From Phytopythium helicoides (lineage: Eukaryota; Oomycota; Peronosporomycetes; Pythiales; Pythiaceae): a stretch of 64,000 bases of DNA. Below are positions 63,364 to 64,000 of the stretch, piece after piece. Position 1 is the first letter of the stretch; every line of letters starts with the position of its first letter. The stretch is from assembly GCA_024867545.1 (NCBI GenBank), contig JANFNE010000004.1, forward strand, positions 744,001 to 808,000, given 5' to 3'. The notes beneath the pieces were generated by a model that was not told where the DNA came from, did not search any database, and was given only the letters and a program-made list of their open reading frames with translations. The position numbers and the translations under genes are program-made.

Positions 63364-64000
63364 ATGTCGTGGTGCACGATTGAGTCGGACCCCGGTGCGC
63401 CCCCGTCGCTAGATGGCTGCCTGTGCGTCTCCAGCTCCCGCTCTGACCCTGTCGCTCCCGGTTTCTCGCGCGTTCAGGCGTTTTCACGGCGCTGATCGAG
63501 GACATCGGCGTCAAGGGCGTGCAGGTGGAGGAACTCTACTCGCTGGACGAGGCGTCGTTCGCCGAGGTGTCGCCGGTCTACGGGCTCGTGTTCCTGTTCA
63601 AGTACGACGCGACGCACGCGCAGAGCGCCGAGGGCGTGGCGTTCGCGCCCGAGGATGGGCTCTTCTTCGCCAAGCAGGTCATCAACAACGCGTGCGCCAC
63701 GCAGGCGATCCTCTCGATCCTTATGAACAGCCCCGACGTGGAGCTCGGCCAGACCCTGTCCGAGTTCAAAGCCTTCACGGCCGACTTCCCCTCGGACCTC
63801 AAGGGCCTCGCCATCTCCAATAGCGACCAGATTCGCCTCGCGCATAACTCGTTCTCGCGCGCCGAGCCGTTTGTGATCGAGGAGCGCAAAGCTACGGCCG
63901 ACGACGACGTCTACCACTTCGTGGCCTATGTGCCCGTCAACGGCAAGGTCTACGAGCTCGACGGACTGCGCGAGGGCCCCATCTGCCTCGGCGACGTTCC
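63364..64000 (+). CDS. UCHL5: Ubiquitin C-terminal hydrolase UCH37/UCHL5, 3' end outside window
   Basis: Exon 63364-63394 and exon 2 from 63478 to the edge give [11 protein letters not shown] then [20 protein letters not shown]. The UCH catalytic residues are all present: the oxyanion Gln and catalytic Cys in [20 protein letters not shown], the His in [13 protein letters not shown] and the Asp in [12 protein letters not shown]. The wording ([18 protein letters not shown]) is that of UCH37/BAP1 type rather than UCHL1/L3. UCH37 binds Rpn13 of the proteasome or INO80. The C-terminal ULD-like region that would confirm this lies outside the window. Confidence 0.9.

Overview
This is a 64 kb stretch of a protist nuclear genome, most probably an oomycete of the Pythium/Phytophthora side. 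The evidence is genes packed on both strands with short GT-AG introns (about 60-95 nt), flagellar genes as expected of a zoospore former, an oomycete-type tandem cytochrome P450 family, an oomycete-type multipass membrane protein running off the left edge, and Mutator-like (MULE) DNA transposons with Ulp1 domains. I see no rRNA, tRNA, CRISPR or prokaryotic operon signal.

Layout. 1-1.5 kb: partial multipass membrane protein (-). 2.1-10.3 kb: mostly single-copy conserved genes: an FSH-type serine hydrolase, NTF2, a coiled-coil protein, IFT52 (-), ERH, a small two-TM protein (-), elongin C, TMEM17-like and IFT27. Three of these are cilium genes. 10.6-11.5 kb: two small Cys-rich proteins. 11.9-20.8 kb: five head-to-tail copies (-) of a seven-TM protein with a fixed four-exon structure. 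22.5 kb: COPI-associated four-TM protein. 23.4-35.1 kb: six tandem intronless P450 genes (-). 35.4-41.3 kb: two related genes (-) joining PDZ-like domains to a Ulp1-fold domain that has lost its catalytic His and Cys. 41.4 kb: putative N-myristoylated acidic protein (-). 42.4-53.2 kb: eight small single-pass membrane proteins (+), four with a run of Gly/Asp at the C terminus.

A complete MULE (44072-49761) lies inside that last cluster. It has 27 bp imperfect terminal inverted repeats, T-tracts on both flanks that read as a target-site duplication, and one five-exon gene encoding a 1389-residue FAR1-type transposase fused to an apparently intact Ulp1 protease. A 10 bp core, CGTTCGGGCA, recurs in two 20-bp-period arrays of opposite orientation, one in an intron and one after the gene. 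Derivatives of it occur in two in-frame repeat blocks inside the transposase.

53.3-64 kb: housekeeping genes: VPS41, ribosomal protein S9 (-), prohibitin-2, TIM23, an acidic Ser-rich coiled-coil protein, and UCH37/UCHL5 cut by the right edge.

Reliability. Many non-housekeeping genes carry single-base frame breaks against an otherwise conserved paralogue or family pattern, while the conserved housekeeping genes and the transposon are clean. This is either real decay or poor consensus in duplicated DNA. Exon limits were set by reading frame, GT-AG sites and paralogue comparison; no transcript data were available.
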